Origin: Candidatus Epilinea brevis
Lineage (GTDB): Bacteria > Chloroflexota > Anaerolineae > Epilineales > Epilineaceae
Direction of reading: 5' to 3'
DNA length: 64,000 nt
Assembly: GCA_016710785.1 (NCBI GenBank)
Contig: JADJUE010000009.1
Location: forward strand, 372,001-436,000
The translations under genes and the position numbers were made by a program. Positions within the stretch are counted from its first letter, which is position 1, and each line of letters begins with the position of its first letter. Below are positions 38,323 to 46,451 of this stretch, piece by piece. Below the pieces are notes generated by a model that made no database searches, was not told the origin of the DNA, and saw only the letters and a list, made by a program, of their open reading frames with translations.

Positions 38323-39711
38323 CTATGCCTCCTTGGGCGCCGGCTGCGGCGCCGCCATCTCATCCGCCGCCAGGCAGGCCTCCAGACTGGCCAGGGCCCG
38401 CTCGCTGTAGGCGCGGTAACGCTCGGGCTTCCCCTTGGGCGGCAGCGCGAGGGGGGGGAGCAGGCCGAAGTTGGCCTTCATCGGCTGGAAGTGTTTCGGC
38501 TCGCAGGCCGTGATGTAATGGCAGAGGGCACCCAGCATGGTGTCGGGCGGCAGCGACAGCGCCGGTCGGCCGAAGGCGGCGCGAGCGGCGTTCAGGCCCG
38601 CCAGGATGCCGCTGGCCGCATTGCCCGTATAGCCTTCAATGCCCGTGATCTGACCGGCGAAGAAGAGGTCGGGGCGCGAGTGCAGGGCCAGACTGGGTTC
38701 CAGCAGTCGCGGGCTGCAGATGAAGGTGTTGCGATGCATCTGCCCCAAACGGACGAACTCGGCCGCCTCCAGGCCCGGAATCAGCCGCAGGACGCGTTCC
38801 TGCTCGCCCCAGCGCAGATGCGTCTGGAAGCCGACCAGGTTGAAGAGGCTGCCGGCGACATTGTCCTGGCGCAGCTGGACCACGGCATAAGGCCGGCGCC
38901 CGGTGTTGGGATCGGTCAGACCCACGGGGCGCATGGGGCCGAAGGCCAGGGCCCGCGGCCCGCGAGCGGCGATGATCTCGATGGGCAGGCAGCCTTCGAA
39001 GAAGATATCGGCCTCGAAGTCGCGCGGCGTGCTGGCCTCGGCTTCCAGCAGCGCGGCCACGAAGGCTTCGTAGCCCGGCCTGTCGAGGGGGCAGTTGATG
39101 TAGTCGCCGTCTTCCTCCTGGCCGCGTCCATAGCGCGAGGCCCTGAACGCCTTGTTCATGTCGATGCTGTCGGCCAGGACGATCGGGGCCAGGGCGTCGT
39201 AGAAGTACAGGTGCTCCTCACCGGTCAAGCCGGCGATGGCTTCCGCCATGGCCGAACTCGTGAGCGGTCCGCTGGCGATCACCGCCGTGCCCTCCGGGAT
39301 TGCCGTGGCCTCTTCCCGCCGCAGCTCGATGAAGGGATGCTCCTCGACAGCGCGCGTCAGCTGCGCCGCGAAGGCATCGCGGTCGACCGCCAGAGCGCCG
39401 CCCGCGGGCAGCGCGTGGGCCTCGGCGGCCGCCAGGACATGACTGCCCAGGCGCCGCATCTCCGCTTTGAGCAGGCCGCCGGCGCGGTCCGGGAGGAAGG
39501 ACCCGAAGCTGTTGGAGCAGACCAGCTCTGCCAGCCGGTCGCTGACGTGGGCCGGTGTGCCGCGGACGGGTCGCATCTCGAAGAGCCGCACCTGAGCGCC
39601 CGCTCCGGCCGCCTGCAAGGCCGCCTCCACCCCGGCCAGCCCCCCGCCGATCACGGTCACGAGCGGTCGATTGCGGTTCTGGTTGGGCGCCGACTGGGAC
39701 ATGCCGTTCAT
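38323..39711 (-). CDS. trmFO: Folate/FAD-dependent tRNA(uracil-54,C5)-methyltransferase TrmFO
   Basis: About 462 residues of the GidA-related TrmFO family, which makes ribothymidine-54 in tRNA using methylene-THF and FADH2. It opens with the FAD loop VTVIGGGLAGVEAA, then the conserved CSNSFGSFLPDRAGGLLKAE, EDGDYINCPL, TGRRPYAVVQLRQDN and FAGQITGIEGYTGNAASG. Start is placed at ATG 39711 (or 39702, 9 bases on) after CGGAG; the frame is open further but upstream residues include a dispersed DNA repeat. It is followed by hflX. Confidence 0.94.
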   Translation of the reverse strand: MNGMSQSAPNQNRNRPLVTVIGGGLAGVEAALQAAGAGAQVRLFEMRPVRGTPAHVSDRLAELVCSNSFGSFLPDRAGGLLKAEMRRLGSHVLAAAEAHALPAGGALAVDRDAFAAQLTRAVEEHPFIELRREEATAIPEGTAVIASGPLTSSAMAEAIAGLTGEEHLYFYDALAPIVLADSIDMNKAFRASRYGRGQEEDGDYINCPLDRPGYEAFVAALLEAEASTPRDFEADIFFEGCLPIEIIAARGPRALAFGPMRPVGLTDPNTGRRPYAVVQLRQDNVAGSLFNLVGFQTHLRWGEQERVLRLIPGLEAAEFVRLGQMHRNTFICSPRLLEPSLALHSRPDLFFAGQITGIEGYTGNAASGILAGLNAARAAFGRPALSLPPDTMLGALCHYITACEPKHFQPMKANFGLLPPLALPPKGKPERYRAYSERALASLEACLAADEMAAPQPAPKEA

Positions 39712-40072
39712 CGCTCCGAAGCCGATTCGTAAGAAGCCTGCTATGAAAGTGCGCCGCGCTCCAGCCGCCGTTATCATGCTCTGGCGGGTGTGCATGCCGC
39801 ACATGCGCGACTTACACTGGAACGTTAAACCGTAGACGGCGAGCAACCGAAGTCACTCGCCGCCTACGTGGATGCGCCGGTCAGTAGTCTTCCGCGACCG
39901 GAGGGCGGGTATTCTCCTCGGGGTCAGTCCAGAAATGGCGCTCGTCGACTCTCGTGCATCGCAGCCATCCAAGGCGCTTCTGGACATCCCGGGCGCCAGC
40001 TTTCACAATCATACACAGGCCTTCCCCCGTTGTCCAGTCCGAAATCAGTCCCTATGAGGATCGTCCCCGCCC
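39712..40072. other. Divergent intergenic region between trmFO and pyrimidine phosphorylase
   Basis: About 361 bases. It holds one copy of a dispersed repeat (39741-39811) and an imperfect hairpin near 39834-39868 (GTAG-CGGCGAG paired with CTCGCCG-CTAC). A weak promoter-like pair TTGTCC-N17-TATGAG lies about 40030-40060 just before the phosphorylase start. No RNA gene seen. Confidence 0.45.
39741..39811 (-). repeat. Dispersed ~70-bp repeat, copy A
   Basis: Read on the minus strand this stretch is nearly identical to 60414-60483 on the plus strand: the first 38 bases match exactly, then a short variable patch with one extra base, then a matching CTGGAGCGCGGCGCA and CATAG end. The core contains a small hairpin (TGTGC...GCACA). 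It lies in the trmFO leader region. Confidence 0.8.
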
Positions 40073-41386
40073 ATGCATGCCCTCGACATGATCACCGCCA
40101 AGCGCGACGGACAGCGGCACAGCGATGCGCAGCTGCGCGCCTGGATCGACGCCGTCGCCGCCGGAACAGTGCCCGACTACCAGGCGGCCGCCTGGTTGAT
40201 GGCGGTCTTCCTGCGTGGGATGGACGCCGCCGAGACCCACGCCCTCACGGTGGCCATGGCCGACAGCGGCCGCCGGCTTGACCTCTCCGTCCTGGGCGAC
40301 CAGGTGGTGGACAAGCATTCCACGGGCGGGGTCGGCGACAAGACCACCTTGGTGGTGGGTCCGCTGGCGGCGGCCATGGGCCTGACCGTCGCCAAGATGA
40401 GCGGTCAAGGCCTCGGACATACCGGGGGCACCTTGGACAAACTGGAGAGCGTGCCGGGACTCAAGGTGGCCATGAGCCCGGAGGCGATCATCGACCAGGC
40501 GCGCCGCATCGGGCTGGTCATCGCCGGGCAGTCGCAGGACCTGGCACCGGCCGACAAGATCCTCTATGCGCTGCGCGACGTGACCGCCACCGTGCCCAGC
40601 CTGCCGCTCATCGCCTCTTCGATCATGAGCAAGAAGCTGGCTTCCGGTGCCCCGGCCATCGTCCTGGACGTCAAGGTGGGCGGCGGCGCGTTCATGAAGA
40701 CCCTCGACGAGGCCCGCGCCCTGGCCGAGGCCATGGCCGAGATCGGGCGGCGCAGTGGGCTTCGCATGGCCTGCTGCTTGTCGCGGATGGATGCCCCACT
40801 TGGCCGCGCCGTCGGCAACGCCCTGGAACTGCGCGAGGCCATCGCCACGTTGCGCGGTGAGGGTCCCTCAGATCTGCACGAACTCAGCCTGACCTTGGTG
40901 GGGTTGATGCAGGTGCTGGCCCTGCATTCCGGACAGCCCGACCACCGGCGGTCAGAGATGGAGCATGCGCTCCGCGACGGATCCGCCCTGGGCCTCCTGC
41001 GACGCATGATCGAGGCGCAGGGCGGCGACGGTCGTGTGATCGACGAGCCCGAACGGTTGCCGACCGCGCCCGTCCGGGGCATGGTCACCGCCGAAGCATC
41101 GGGCTGGGTCACGGCCATGGACGCCGAAGCCATCGGCCGCATCGCATTGGATCTGGGCGCCGGCAGACGGCAGAAGGAAGATGCGGTCGACCCGGCGGTC
41201 GGCATCGTCATGCAAGTGGGGCTTGGGGACCGCATCGCCGCTGGTCGCCCCCTGGCCGAGATCCATGCTCAGGGCGACCTTACGGCCGATACGGCGGCGG
41301 TGGCCCTGCGGCGCGCCGTGACCATAACCGACGATCCCCTGCCGGCATTGCCCGCGGTGGTCATCGAACAATGGGTTCGGCTCTAG
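40073..41386 (+). CDS. pdp: Pyrimidine-nucleoside (thymidine) phosphorylase
   Basis: A 437-residue nucleoside phosphorylase family 3 enzyme that converts thymidine or uridine plus phosphate to base and (deoxy)ribose-1-phosphate. Signatures are VDKHSTGGVGDKTTL (phosphate/pyrimidine loop), KMSGQGLGHTGGTLDKLES, and LDVKVGGGAFMKT. The C-terminal domain has GAGRRQKEDAVDPAVGI. The first ATG matches the family opening (xALDMITAKRDG). Whether it is DeoA or broad-specificity Pdp cannot be told. It ends 75 bp before the carboxypeptidase. Confidence 0.93.
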   Translation: MHALDMITAKRDGQRHSDAQLRAWIDAVAAGTVPDYQAAAWLMAVFLRGMDAAETHALTVAMADSGRRLDLSVLGDQVVDKHSTGGVGDKTTLVVGPLAAAMGLTVAKMSGQGLGHTGGTLDKLESVPGLKVAMSPEAIIDQARRIGLVIAGQSQDLAPADKILYALRDVTATVPSLPLIASSIMSKKLASGAPAIVLDVKVGGGAFMKTLDEARALAEAMAEIGRRSGLRMACCLSRMDAPLGRAVGNALELREAIATLRGEGPSDLHELSLTLVGLMQVLALHSGQPDHRRSEMEHALRDGSALGLLRRMIEAQGGDGRVIDEPERLPTAPVRGMVTAEASGWVTAMDAEAIGRIALDLGAGRRQKEDAVDPAVGIVMQVGLGDRIAAGRPLAEIHAQGDLTADTAAVALRRAVTITDDPLPALPAVVIEQWVRL

Positions 41387-41461
41387 GCTGTCCCGATCGG
41401 CGCTAGCCGGACGTCTCACGCTGCGCCTGCCACCACTTCAGACCCTGACGGGAGGATCTCC

Positions 41462-43192
41462 ATGACCCAACAGACGCCTGCCAGCCGGTCCGACCGATCG
41501 CCGCAGCTTGTCCTGACCTACGATCGGTACCTGGACAACGATGCGCTCCTCGCCGGATTGCGCACTCTGCAGGTTGCCCGACCCGACCTGTTGACCTTGT
41601 CGGAATTGGGCCGCAGCACGGAGGACCAGCCCATCTGGCTGGCCACCGTCGGTCGCGGCTCCGCAGCCGAGGTACAAGGCCGACCAGCCATGTGGGTGGA
41701 CGGCAACATCCACGCCACGGAGTTCACGGGGGCCATGGCCGCGCTGCATCTGGTCGATCTGTTGCTGGCCGAGGACCGCCCTGACGGAGCGGCCGACCAG
41801 CTGCTCGATCAGGTGACCTTCTACGTGGTCCCGCGCCTGAACCCCGATGGCGCGGCCCGGGCGATGGCCGCCAGCCCCGAGCTGCTGCGCTCCGGTACCC
41901 GTCCCTACCCCTGGGACGAGCCGCGCCTCGGCCTGCATGCCGCCGACATCGATGGCGACGGGCGCATCCTGCAGATGCGGGTGAAAGACCCGGCCGGCGA
42001 CTGGCAGGTATCGCCCCAGGACCCGCGCCTGATGGTCAAACGCCGCGCCTTCGATCAGGGCGGCAGCTACTACCGCGTCTTCGCCGAAGGCCGTTTCGAA
42101 GGCCGCTACGATGGCCACCTGATCCACCCCGCCCCGGCGCTGCCGGGTCTGGACTTCAACCGCAACTTCCCCAATGGCTGGCGGCCGGAGGGCGAACAGG
42201 GCGGCGCGGGCGACTTCCCGGGATCAGAGCCTGAGATCCAGGCGGTGCTGCGGTTCTTCGCCGCGCATCGGACCATTTTCGGCGCCCTCACCCTGCACAC
42301 CTTCAGCCGTGCGCTGCTCAGGCCCTTCAGCGACAAGGCCGACGAGCAGATGGACACCACCGACCTTTGGCTCTACGAGGCGATCGGCCGCCGTGGTACC
42401 GACCTCACCGGCTATCCGGCGGTATCGGTGTTCCACCACTTCAAGTACCATCCCAAGGAGGTCATCAGCGGGGCCTTCGACGACTGGGCCTACTGCCATC
42501 TGGGCGTCCTGGCCTATACCGTGGAGCTCTGGGACCTGCCCACGGCCGCCGGGATCGCGGAGAAGAACGAGCAGAAGCGCTTCATCGAATGGTTCCGTGA
42601 CCATCCGGTGACCGACGACGAACAGATTCTGGCCTTCGTGCTGCAGCAGGCGCCCGAGGCCCTGGTCACCTGGCGCCCGTATCAGCATCCCCAGCTGGGC
42701 GCGGTGGAGATCGGGGGCTGGGACGGACTCTACAGCTGGCGCAACCCGCCGGCCCAGCTGCTGTTGGCCGAGATAGCGCCGGTGTCCCTCCTGGCCCGGG
42801 ACTTCGCCACCCTCGCGGCACGCCTGACCTGGCGTGACATCAGCGCCACCGCCCTGGGCCCACGCCGCCACCTGCTGCGCGTCGCCCTGGAGAACCAGGG
42901 CTACCTGTCCACCAGTGGCTCCGTGCGCGGTCGCCTGTCCGGCGTGGCCCGACCGGTCCAATTGCGCTTGGAACTACCCGCGGGCGCCAGGTTACTGAGC
43001 GGCCAGCATCTGGTAGATCTGGGCCATATCGAGGGCCGGTCCCACCGCGTGGGGCTCACCCCCGGCAGCTCGCCCACCGACAACCGCCGGGTGGTGGAAT
43101 GGCTGGTGGAGGCGGGGGCTGGCGACATGGCCCAGATCACGGTCAACAGCGACCGCGGCGGCGCCCTGTCAGGTACGGTCACCTTCGGTTAG
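41462..43192 (+). CDS. M14-family zinc carboxypeptidase, cytoplasmic-looking
   Basis: A 576-residue M14 peptidase. Zinc ligands His84 and Glu87 lie in GNIHATEFTG, the third ligand His279 in LTLHTFSRA, and the catalytic Glu355 in YTVELWDLP; PRLNPDG and DFNRNFPNGW are substrate-loop motifs. A beta-rich domain follows to the end. No signal peptide is visible. GGGAGG precedes the ATG. Its last 24 bases overlap the convergent PspC gene. Confidence 0.92.
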   Translation: MTQQTPASRSDRSPQLVLTYDRYLDNDALLAGLRTLQVARPDLLTLSELGRSTEDQPIWLATVGRGSAAEVQGRPAMWVDGNIHATEFTGAMAALHLVDLLLAEDRPDGAADQLLDQVTFYVVPRLNPDGAARAMAASPELLRSGTRPYPWDEPRLGLHAADIDGDGRILQMRVKDPAGDWQVSPQDPRLMVKRRAFDQGGSYYRVFAEGRFEGRYDGHLIHPAPALPGLDFNRNFPNGWRPEGEQGGAGDFPGSEPEIQAVLRFFAAHRTIFGALTLHTFSRALLRPFSDKADEQMDTTDLWLYEAIGRRGTDLTGYPAVSVFHHFKYHPKEVISGAFDDWAYCHLGVLAYTVELWDLPTAAGIAEKNEQKRFIEWFRDHPVTDDEQILAFVLQQAPEALVTWRPYQHPQLGAVEIGGWDGLYSWRNPPAQLLLAEIAPVSLLARDFATLAARLTWRDISATALGPRRHLLRVALENQGYLSTSGSVRGRLSGVARPVQLRLELPAGARLLSGQHLVDLGHIEGRSHRVGLTPGSSPTDNRRVVEWLVEAGAGDMAQITVNSDRGGALSGTVTFG

Positions 43193-43564
43193 GGTCCGCT
43201 CGCCGGGTTCGTTTAGATTCCGCGCGCCGGGAAGATCCCAGCGCTGCACTTCATCGGGGGTGAACGCCGGCGGCTCCGCCCCGATCGGCGCAGCTGACGG
43301 CCCCGGGAATGTCAACTCGGTTGAGGTCCCATCGACTTCTGTTGCGGTCAGGGATCCCGACCCGTCCGCGGAGAGCGGCATGACCAGGGCCAGGATGAAG
43401 TACAGCATCAGGCCGGTGCCCATGCTGCTGAGTATGATCAGTACGGCCAGCAGGCGGACGATGGTGGGATCGAGGTTGACGGCGGCGGCGATGCCCCCGC
43501 AGACGCCAGCAAACATCCGGTCGCTGCGCGAGCGCTGCAGGGGCCGGCGGGAAGGTGGGTTCAT
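43169..43564 (-). CDS. PspC-domain membrane protein
   Basis: A 131-residue protein. The PspC domain fills residues 8-65: SRSDRMFAGVCGGIAAAVNL, DPTIVRLLAVL and a membrane helix through MGTGLMLYFILALVMPL. The C-terminal half is a polar tail with no motif. AGGAGCAGTC precedes the ATG. PspC domains sit at the inner membrane in envelope-stress responses. It overlaps the end of the carboxypeptidase gene by 24 bases in convergent orientation. Confidence 0.9.
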   Translation of the reverse strand: MNPPSRRPLQRSRSDRMFAGVCGGIAAAVNLDPTIVRLLAVLIILSSMGTGLMLYFILALVMPLSADGSGSLTATEVDGTSTELTFPGPSAAPIGAEPPAFTPDEVQRWDLPGARNLNEPGERTLTEGDRT

Positions 43565-43758
43565 GATCGACTGCTCCTACTAGGGCGAGAACGGGCGGAG
43601 ATCTGTATCTGCAGTTGAATACGAGCGGGACGTGCTTTGGGTTGCAGCGCGTAACCTCGGCTGTGCTCTTGACGTAGACCAAGCCGGTATCGGTAACTGG
43701 ATCGCTGACCGCGCCCGTTGGGACATCAGGATCCGAGCCATGAAAGGACTGCATCACG

Positions 43759-43983
43759 ATGAACGAAGAGATGGAACTCCGCCGCGACCGCGCCGGCAAG
43801 GCCGCCCTGTTTTCACTGGTGGCCCCCGGTTTGGGACAGATTTACAGCGGCCATTGGCTATGGGCTATCTTTTGGCTGATCATCACCCCCGGCTTCTGGA
43901 TCGGGACAGCCGGCTTGTTCGGTTGGCCCTTCCATATCCTGGCGGCGCTTCAGGCCCGACGACAGGTGCTGCGCGGCTACTGA
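43759..43983 (+). CDS. Small TM2-like membrane protein
   Basis: A 74-residue protein with two hydrophobic helices. The signature ALFSLVAPGLGQIYSGHWLW matches the small TM2/'GlyxxxGQ' membrane proteins, followed by WLIITPGFWIGTAGLFGWPF. GAAAGGA lies about 11 bases ahead of the ATG. Upstream, a TTGACG near 43667 could be a -35 element but the -10 is poor. Function unknown; its neighbour PspC suggests the envelope. Confidence 0.75.
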   Translation: MNEEMELRRDRAGKAALFSLVAPGLGQIYSGHWLWAIFWLIITPGFWIGTAGLFGWPFHILAALQARRQVLRGY

Positions 43984-44034
43984 GCGGCTCGAGAAACACC
44001 TGCTGGCTCGCGTGGCAGAGAGGAACAGTGCCCT

Positions 44035-44382
44035 ATGTGGACGGATGAACTGGCCCAAACTGCTGCCGGTCGTGGCCAATCGGCCGACCCGGCTGACCCT
44101 GAGGCGCGCCAACGCATGCTGGACGCGATGGCCGAGCGGCATCCGTTTCCGGGCTTCTACCCGGTGGTGGTCATCGGCGTGGCGGGCGAAGACTTCCGCG
44201 AGGCGCTCGTCGCCCTCATCGAAGCCCATGAGGCCGTGGACGCGTTTCGGCTGAGCGAACGCAGCTCGAGCCGGGGCAGCTACGTGTCCTACCACGTCGA
44301 GTACTACGTGCTTCATGCGGAGGCGGCCCTGGAGGTCAAGGACCGGCTGGCGCTTCTGGAGGGTGTGCGCGCCCTGCTTTGA
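44035..44382 (+). CDS. DUF493 (YbeD-like) regulatory-fold protein
   Basis: A 115-residue soluble protein. After a polar start the DUF493 pattern appears: HPFPGFYPVVVIGVAG, then SERSSSRGSYVSYHVEYYV. The family has an ACT-like ferredoxin fold; E. coli YbeD is encoded next to lipB and has no firm function. AGAGG lies upstream of the ATG. It ends 56 bp before the arginine deiminase gene. Confidence 0.85.
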   Translation: MWTDELAQTAAGRGQSADPADPEARQRMLDAMAERHPFPGFYPVVVIGVAGEDFREALVALIEAHEAVDAFRLSERSSSRGSYVSYHVEYYVLHAEAALEVKDRLALLEGVRALL

Positions 44383-44438
44383 TCCAGCTGCGCCGCCCTC
44401 CCCCCTCGCGGACGGCGCGGCTGTGCTAGCATCGGTCC

Positions 44439-45683
44439 ATGGACAAGATCCGAATCCATTCAGAGATCGGGCGCCTGCGTGCGGTCATCGTCCATGAGCC
44501 GGGCGCGGAGATCGAGAACATGGCGCCGGGCATGGCAGCCTCCTCGCTCTACGACGACCTGCTCTTCCTGCCCCCGGCGCAGTACGAACACCGCCAGCTG
44601 CGCCGCGTCCTGGAGCAGGTGGCCACCGTCTACCACCTCACCGACCTGCTGCAGGTCGTGTTGCAGGATGCGGTCGCCAGGCGGCAGCTGGTGGCGCAAC
44701 TCTGCGACCTGCACGGCTGCCCGGAGTTGAGCGGCCGCCTGGTGGGCCTGCCCCCGGAGCTGCTGGCCAGCCAGCTGATCTGTGGGACGCCGATGAAGAA
44801 GGACACCCTCTCGAAGTTTCTCAGCCCGATGGCCTTCGCCCTGCCGCCCTTGCCCAACGCTTTCTTCATGCGCGATGCGGCGATGTGCATCCACGACAAG
44901 GTGGTCATCAGCGCCATGGCCAGTCACGTGCGGGCCTCCGAGGCGGCCATCCTGCGCGCGCTCTTCCATCATCATCCGGACCTGCGCGCGCGAGGGGTCT
45001 ACTTTGATGGCACGCGGGGCACAGGAGGTAGCGACTTCAGCCTGGAGGGCGGCGATGTGCTGGTCCTGCGCTCTGACCTCATGCTGGTAGGCCTCAGCGG
45101 GCGCACGCGGATGGGCGCCATCGATCAGCTGCTGCATTCCCTGGTGGATAGCGGCCAACTGCGGGACATGATCGTGGTGGAGCTGCCGGAGACCCGGGCC
45201 ACGATCCACCTGGACATGACATTCACGATGCTGGACGAGCAGCGTTGCCTCGTCTATCCCCCACTGATGACCGGCCCGCGCCGGGCCCCGGCCATCCACA
45301 TCCACATCGAGGACGGCCGGGTGGCGCAGATCGAACAGCGGGCAGGGCTGCTGGACGCCTTGCGGGCCGTAGGCGTCGACCTGCGGCCGGTCTCAGCCGG
45401 TGGCGACGACCCTCTGGTGCAGGAGCGGGAGCAATGGTCCAGCGGGGCCAATGTCTTCACCATGGCGCCGGGCGTGGTCATCGGTTACGAGCGCAACCGG
45501 GCCACCTTTGAAGCCCTGGGCCGCGAGGGCTACCGGGTCATGACCGCCGACGCCTTCGTGGCCGAAGGCGTGGACATCGACAACCACGGACCCTTGGCCA
45601 TCATGATGGAGGGCGAAGAGCTGAACCGCGGGGGCGGCGGCTGCCGCTGCATGACTTTGCCGGTGTACCGCGACGATCTGTAG
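44439..45683 (+). CDS. arcA: Arginine deiminase
   Basis: A 414-residue arginine deiminase (arginine to citrulline and ammonia). Guanidino-modifying active-site residues are visible: FFMRDAAM (Asp), SLEGGD (Glu), His257 in TIHLDMTF and nucleophile Cys404 in GGGGCRCMT. Length is standard. The classic RGGPRCM is altered to GGGCRCM, so a second Cys lies two residues before the nucleophile, which deserves notice. No arcB or arcC follows, so a full fermentative arginine pathway is not shown here; the enzyme may supply citrulline or ammonia for other uses. Confidence 0.9.
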   Translation: MDKIRIHSEIGRLRAVIVHEPGAEIENMAPGMAASSLYDDLLFLPPAQYEHRQLRRVLEQVATVYHLTDLLQVVLQDAVARRQLVAQLCDLHGCPELSGRLVGLPPELLASQLICGTPMKKDTLSKFLSPMAFALPPLPNAFFMRDAAMCIHDKVVISAMASHVRASEAAILRALFHHHPDLRARGVYFDGTRGTGGSDFSLEGGDVLVLRSDLMLVGLSGRTRMGAIDQLLHSLVDSGQLRDMIVVELPETRATIHLDMTFTMLDEQRCLVYPPLMTGPRRAPAIHIHIEDGRVAQIEQRAGLLDALRAVGVDLRPVSAGGDDPLVQEREQWSSGANVFTMAPGVVIGYERNRATFEALGREGYRVMTADAFVAEGVDIDNHGPLAIMMEGEELNRGGGGCRCMTLPVYRDDL

Positions 45684-45695
45684 CGCTTCCGTCCG

Positions 45696-46430
45696 TCAAA
45701 CCGCTTCCGTCGCCCAACCCATCCGGCGGCGAACCGCCGCCAATTCTGCCAGCTTGGCCGCTGACAGCGTCAACTCCGATGACAGCGTCAACTCCGACAC
45801 GAGACCACCGCGAACCTGCCAGGCCAACAGGCTGAAGCGGGCCAGCTGCTCAAGGCTCTCGGTGCGGGCGAAGGCCAGGTCAAGGCCCGGGGCCACCGTG
45901 AGGGAGCCGTGGCGCTCCAAGACGAAACAGTCGCCGTCGTTGACCTGCGGCGCCAGGATCGCGGCGCCCTCGTCCGTGCTGGGGGTGGCGTAGGGAAGGA
46001 GCACCGGTGGACCGGTGACGAGGACCGCCTCGGGCAGGGCAGCGGCCAACAAAGGCAGCCCCAAGGCCGAGCAAGCGACCACCGATGGCGGATGGGCGTG
46101 CACCACGGCCCCGACGCCCGGTCGGGCGCGGTAGACCGCCAGGTGCATCGCCAGTTCGGAGCTGGCCCGTGCGCCTGGCGGACCCGCGAGGACGCGGCCC
46201 TGCAGATCGACGCGCAAGAGATCGCGCGGTTCAATCCAGCCCTTGACCGCGCCGCTGGGCGTGATGAGGATGTCCCCCGCCGGCAGACGCAGCGACAGGT
46301 TGCCGTCGAGGCCGACGATCAGCCCGCGATCGAAGAGCGCTCGCGCCGCGCGGACCAGGCGCTCGGCTGCGGAGGTCGCGCGCTGGGGCACCTCATTCGA
46401 TTCGCCTTGCGGGTGGATAGTCTGTGTCAC
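45696..46430 (-). CDS. Class II aldolase/adducin family protein
   Basis: A 244-residue class II (zinc) aldolase of the fuculose-/ribulose-phosphate aldolase or epimerase fold. Catalytic Glu lies in ASSELAMHLAVY, two zinc His in VVHAHPPS and the third in LERHGSLT. Start is GTG with CGGAG about 10 bases ahead. It begins 21 bases after the ATP-grasp gene and is last in the five-gene minus-strand operon. An 18-bp in-frame duplication near its 3' end gives a doubled SELTLS. Substrate unknown. Confidence 0.85.
   Translation of the reverse strand: MTQTIHPQGESNEVPQRATSAAERLVRAARALFDRGLIVGLDGNLSLRLPAGDILITPSGAVKGWIEPRDLLRVDLQGRVLAGPPGARASSELAMHLAVYRARPGVGAVVHAHPPSVVACSALGLPLLAAALPEAVLVTGPPVLLPYATPSTDEGAAILAPQVNDGDCFVLERHGSLTVAPGLDLAFARTESLEQLARFSLLAWQVRGGLVSELTLSSELTLSAAKLAELAAVRRRMGWATEAV
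45762..45797. repeat. Tandem 18-bp duplication within the aldolase gene
   Basis: Two perfect adjacent copies of an 18-base unit (TGACAGCGTCAACTCCGA), in frame, duplicating six residues (SELTLS) about 30 residues from the C-terminus. Confidence 0.85.
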
Positions 46431-46451
46431 TACACGAAGCTCCGGAGGGAC

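Noticed and set aside
39834..39868. Hairpin upstream of trmFO considered as a terminator
   Set aside because: It lies between divergent genes with no upstream transcript to end and no T-run.
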